Origin: Homarus americanus | Taxonomy: Eukaryota; Arthropoda; Malacostraca; Decapoda; Nephropidae | Assembly: GCF_018991925.1 (NCBI RefSeq) | Contig: NW_024748870.1 | Span: 2,305,334-2,369,333 of the forward strand | Direction: 5' to 3' | DNA length: 64,000 nt | Shown here: piece after piece, positions 60,379 through 64,000 of the stretch | How positions within the stretch are numbered: the first letter of the stretch is position 1 | Layout of the letters: each line of letters opens with the position of its first letter | Position numbers and translations under genes: made by a program | Notes under the pieces: model-generated | Databases searched by the model: none | The model's input: only the letters and a program-made list of their open reading frames with translations | What the model was told of the DNA's origin: nothing

Positions 60379-60563
60379 CTGAAAAAATACATACATATGA
60401 ATATTTAACTCCACTTTTCACCTTAATATTGAGCCTTACACATATGTAGTCATCTCCATCAATTTTGTTTGACCCCTTACACTTACATACAGTACTCTAC
60501 CAGTCACAGGGTTTCTTAAAAAAAATTCTACAGATTTTCCCTTCCCTCATGATTTGCTTATTA

Positions 60564-61133
60564 CAGTAGAATCCCAGTTATCCGGCACCTATGGGGATTG
60601 AGAGGTGCCAGATAAAGAGCTTTTCCAGTTAGTTGAATCTCACAGTGCTAAATGCTGACTTTGCAAATTAGTCTCAGAAAAAAACAGATTTCTTTAACAC
60701 TTATTCTACTCTATATAAATGATGAGGCTAAGAAATAAAGAAAATATAATACAGTATAAAACTATAAAATAAAAAACATGAAGAGATGGGTGCGTATGTA
60801 TGGGAAGTGAATGTGTGTGGAGGCGATGGGTTACTGGACTATAACTGCCTTCCTGCACTCCCTCTCTTTATGTCAGACATATACTCATCCAACGTGGCAA
60901 CTGCATGTCTGTGAGTCAGCTGGGTGACTGCGTGAACTGTGTCATGTTGACCAGAGGATGGTTTGAGTGTGGAAGGAGCAATTTTTTGTACATAAAATAT
61001 GTGATATTGAATTTTATGATATGCTATGTATCGATTTTACTGTTTATCATGGCAATAAATAATAATAATTTATTTTTATTATTTCATTTTGGTGCTGGTT
61101 AGTTGAATCTGCCAGATAACTGGGATTATACTG
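60564..61133. mobile_element. Tigger-type MITE, 570 bp
   Basis: The ends CAGTAGAATCCCAGTTATCC and CAGTATAATCCCAGTTATCT (other strand) are flanked by TA on both sides. AGTTGAATCT occurs near both ends. No transposase. Confidence 0.85.
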
Positions 61134-61714
61134 TATAATTTTCATGTCAATCTTTCCTACATTTCCCTGGCCATGATAGCATAAAGAAATGAAGGTTTGA
61201 TCCCAAAAACCCATTATAGAACAGAGTCTATGTGTGTGAGGATTGACCTATGAATATATGAAGCATTGTGAATAGTAATGACAACCTCAACTAAACCAAG
61301 TTGAGGGAAGCGTCCGACTGAAGCACAAAATTCGATAATAATTGATCAATCAACATAAATTTCCTGTCAACAATTAAAGAATCCAGATACATTGTTGCTA
61401 TAACCCTGAATCAGTTCTGCCTAATCCCTAATACCTGATATTTCCCTTATACTCTTACCAATTTTAAAAATCTTACTTTCCATAACTTCTCGCTAGATTA
61501 CGTTGAAATTAATTTGTATTATAGGTAATTTACTCCTCTTGAACGTGGCACATAGATATTTCTGATTATCGCTTTTGTTTTAGGCGCAAGAATTTTTTTT
61601 CTAACTTACCAGTATTTCCACCAAAATGTTTATAAATATAAATCAGCAAATAATAAACCAAGTCAAATATAAAGAAAACTTATACGTTGAGCCATAAACA
61701 ATATGTTATTATAC
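61134..61714. other. Intergenic or intronic sequence
   Basis: AT-rich; no exon or repeat recognised. Confidence 0.5.
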
Positions 61715-61716
61715 TA

Positions 61717-63208
61717 CAGGTTGTACCACTCTAGTCCGGCATTCTGTGGTCCGGAAACTCCCGTGGTCCGGAACGATTTTAGTTTGTCCAACAGGTAGAT
61801 GGGCAGCTTACTTTTTTTTTTTTTTACTTTTTTAATTATTATTATTATTACAGGAGTATTAAATTTTTGCCCCTCAGGCCCCAATGTGGGTCAGTGACTT
61901 ATGCCCGGGTGGGCTAATCCCCTTAAAAAAAAAAAAGCCGCGGGAAATTAAGGTTTGTTTACATCCGGCAGTTCGGCTGCTCTCTCTCTCTCTCTCTGCT
62001 TGTCTATACAGAGTACAACATTTAACCCTTCAATATATATGAGCAGTAAATAAGTGTTGCTTTCATATTCTTATGTAGAGTAATGACGATATGTTTTCAC
62101 ATGTGCGCACTTACATACGCGCAGTCTCACTTTTTTTTTTACCATTAATGGTTAGCTACTTATATTGTTCCATTTATTAACATTAAATAACATTACAGGT
62201 ACTTCAAACAACCATATTAATTTTTTTACATTAATTTTACTGCAGCTAAAATCAGGGTCTTATTTTCTTCAGTTTTATATGTAGAACCAATCAGTCACTG
62301 GTTTTGTAAGCTTTAACATAAACAATGCCGGCAGCCGTCTCGTCTCCTCTAATATTCCACGTATTATTAATAAATTGTATTGTTAATTTTGCACACACAA
62401 ACATTAATTCAATAAAAAGAAATTCAGAAACATAAATTAAAATATATATGAACAGTAAATAAGTGTTGCTTTCATATTCTTATGTAAAGTAATGACGATA
62501 TGTTTTCACGTGTTCGCATGCCCACTTACATACGCGATCTCTTTTTTCTTTACCATTATCGTTAGCTACTTCTATTGTTCCATTTATTTCCATTTATTAA
62601 CATTAAATAACATTACTTAAAACAACCATATTAATTTTACTACAGCTACAACCAAGTCTTATTTTCTTCAGTTTTATATGTAGAACCAGTCAGTCACTGG
62701 TTTTGTAATCAACGAAAACAATGCTGTGTCATTTCCTCGTGTGTTTTAATATTCTACGTATTATTAATGAATTGTATTGCTCATTTTGCACACATAAACA
62801 TTAATTCAATAAAAAAGACATTCAGTAATAAACAATAATGAATCTTTTGTACATAAGAGAAATGACGCTGTTTACACGATTATGCACGTCGTCTGCACGT
62901 TGGCGGGCCGTTCAAACCCGTCGAAATTCAAGTTTCCGCCGTCAAAATTTTTATTTATTTTTTTTGTGTTCCAATAAAATACGTTAAGAATTAAAAACTC
63001 GCGAAATTTGAGAAGCTACTATACGACATTTAACCCTTCAATATGTCTTCAAAGAGACCATGATGCAGAGAAAGTGGTGCTAGTGCTTCCAAGCATAAGC
63101 ACAAGTCACTATCTATCCAGGAAAAGGGTGAATTTCCATGGTCCGGCAATTTCCATGGTCCGGCACCGGTCAGGTCCCGAGGTTGCCGGACTAGAGAGGT
63201 ACAACCTG
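61717..63208. mobile_element. Tigger-type element, 1492 bp, with internal duplication
   Basis: The ends CAGGTTGTACCACTCTAGTC and CAGGTTGTACCTCTCTAGTC (other strand) are flanked by TA on both sides. GTGGTCCGGAA and CCATGGTCCGGCA subterminal motifs are present. The core is not coding. It contains two diverged copies of a roughly 410-bp segment. Confidence 0.85.
62027..62830. repeat. Two tandem copies of a ~410-bp segment inside the element
   Basis: AGTAAATAAGTGTTGCTTTC, ATTCTTATGTA and GACGATATGTTTTCAC at 62045-62100 recur at 62453-62508. Later shared blocks include TCAGTTTTATATGTAGAACC and CACACAAACATTAATTCAAT or its variant. The copies differ by scattered substitutions and small indels. Confidence 0.85.
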
Positions 63209-64000
63209 TACTTAGTTTTTGTTTTATTACAGTCAGTCCACTCTCACATATTCGATGGGGAACTGTCGCCAGCTAACTGAGAAAGGTGCCAGATACTGAT
63301 CAATACCAAGTGATTGGTATTATTTTACACCAAAATATTATTATAAATACTTATCTACAGCTTTTGCTACATAAACAGAGGGCCCTCTAAATGAAGGGGC
63401 AGAACAATTATGCATAGTTGTATAAATATTACGAATTATGCAATCAAAATACATCAGCAGATAGCCATAGGCAACAGCTTTCCTCAGGAATTTGTTGGAA
63501 TATTTTCGTAATTTTCTGATTTTCATCGTATTTTCAGCCAGACGCTCCCCTTAGGAGAAAACAAGTCTGAGTCAATTATCAAGGTTTTTGTATTATATTT
63601 TCCAGAAACATGTCATTAATATTCCAAGAGTCTAACTTTGCAAATTCATGCTAATTAGCATCCCACTTTGCCCAAATTTCCAAAAAGCACAGATTTGTGG
63701 GATAAGCATTAAAAATATAGGAAAACTTGCTAATCATTAGTTAAAAAACTAAATCTAATTGTACAACATAAGTCTTATTGTTTTAAACTCACTCTCCAAT
63801 GCCATATTTATTGGACAATTCTTTAACAATTATTCCACTAGATAAACGATGTGGTTCAGAGTTAAACGATTTAATGAACATATGGTTAGCATAATTTCAA
63901 AAAATTTCAAGTGACATGTCAAAAATGAAAAAAAATGCTTTAATAAATTATAAATTTGATACATAACATATCATAAAATATAATAGCACATACAAATATT
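63209..64000. other. Right end of window: possible upstream exon, otherwise nothing firm
   Basis: A minus-strand frame at 63341-63540 reads TMKIRKLRKYSNKF, LRKAVAYGYLLMYFDC and more without stops. It looks compositionally like protein and follows a pyrimidine-rich TTGTTTTCTCCTAAG acceptor-like site. A short frame SSGIIVKELSNKYGIG near 63790-63840 precedes a GTGAGT donor-like site. The two do not join in phase with the visible borders, so I do not call exons. A TTACAGTCAGTCC start at 63230 may be one end of another Tigger fragment. Confidence 0.3.

Noticed and set aside
63341..63840. Joining the two right-edge frames as consecutive exons
   Set aside because: With the visible donor GTGAGT and either AG acceptor the reading frame is lost, so they are only reported as a possibility.
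1..64000. tRNA, rRNA or integrated viral genes
   Set aside because: No cloverleaf, rRNA-like segment or recognisable viral protein was found on reading both strands.

Overview
The window is eukaryotic nuclear DNA. It shows spliced exons with GT/AG borders, long introns and intergenic sequence, and many cut-and-paste transposons (pogo/Tigger, PIF/Harbinger, piggyBac-like and hAT-like), plus 3' ends of a CR1/Jockey-type LINE. There is no sign of bacterial gene organisation. The Tigger load, the LINE tail and the GGTTAGGTTAGG-type motifs in a MITE fit an arthropod, most likely a decapod crustacean. That placement is an inference from style, not from a marker gene.

Left part (1-5.65 kb): AT-rich sequence, then a decayed Tigger1-like transposase (about 1577-4450) broken by successive insertions. 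These are a LINE 3' fragment, a 464-bp Harbinger MITE, and an 852-bp Tigger that itself carries a smaller Tigger. A second LINE tail and a GT-rich simple repeat lead up to the array.

Centre (5.65-46.61 kb): a 41-kb GC-rich satellite array that dominates the window. Its ground unit is a 30-bp minisatellite. Blocks of it form roughly 0.8-1.9 kb cells bounded by long inverted arms (about 250 bp). In most full cells the minisatellite reverses strand in the middle, so the cell is a large imperfect hairpin. Neighbouring cells meet at arm-spacer-arm palindromes holding CCAAT motifs and a TATTTATTTAAA motif. Cells are grouped into higher-order repeats of about 2.6, 2.7, 3.7 and 4.9 kb, and one cell is inverted. 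Many reading frames are open on both strands here. I read them as a by-product of a 30-bp (3n) period, not as genes.

Right part (46.6-64 kb): low-copy DNA with many MITEs and at least six Tigger-type elements of different TIR families. One 2.64-kb copy is almost intact (55835-58473), with a DD32D transposase frame interrupted by one stop codon. On the minus strand, three phase-compatible exons (60378-59877, 59196-59050, 51876-51799) form the 3' end of a host gene for an arginine/serine-rich protein. Its introns carry most of the transposons of this part. A Myb/SANT-like fragment lies near 47.6-47.7 kb.
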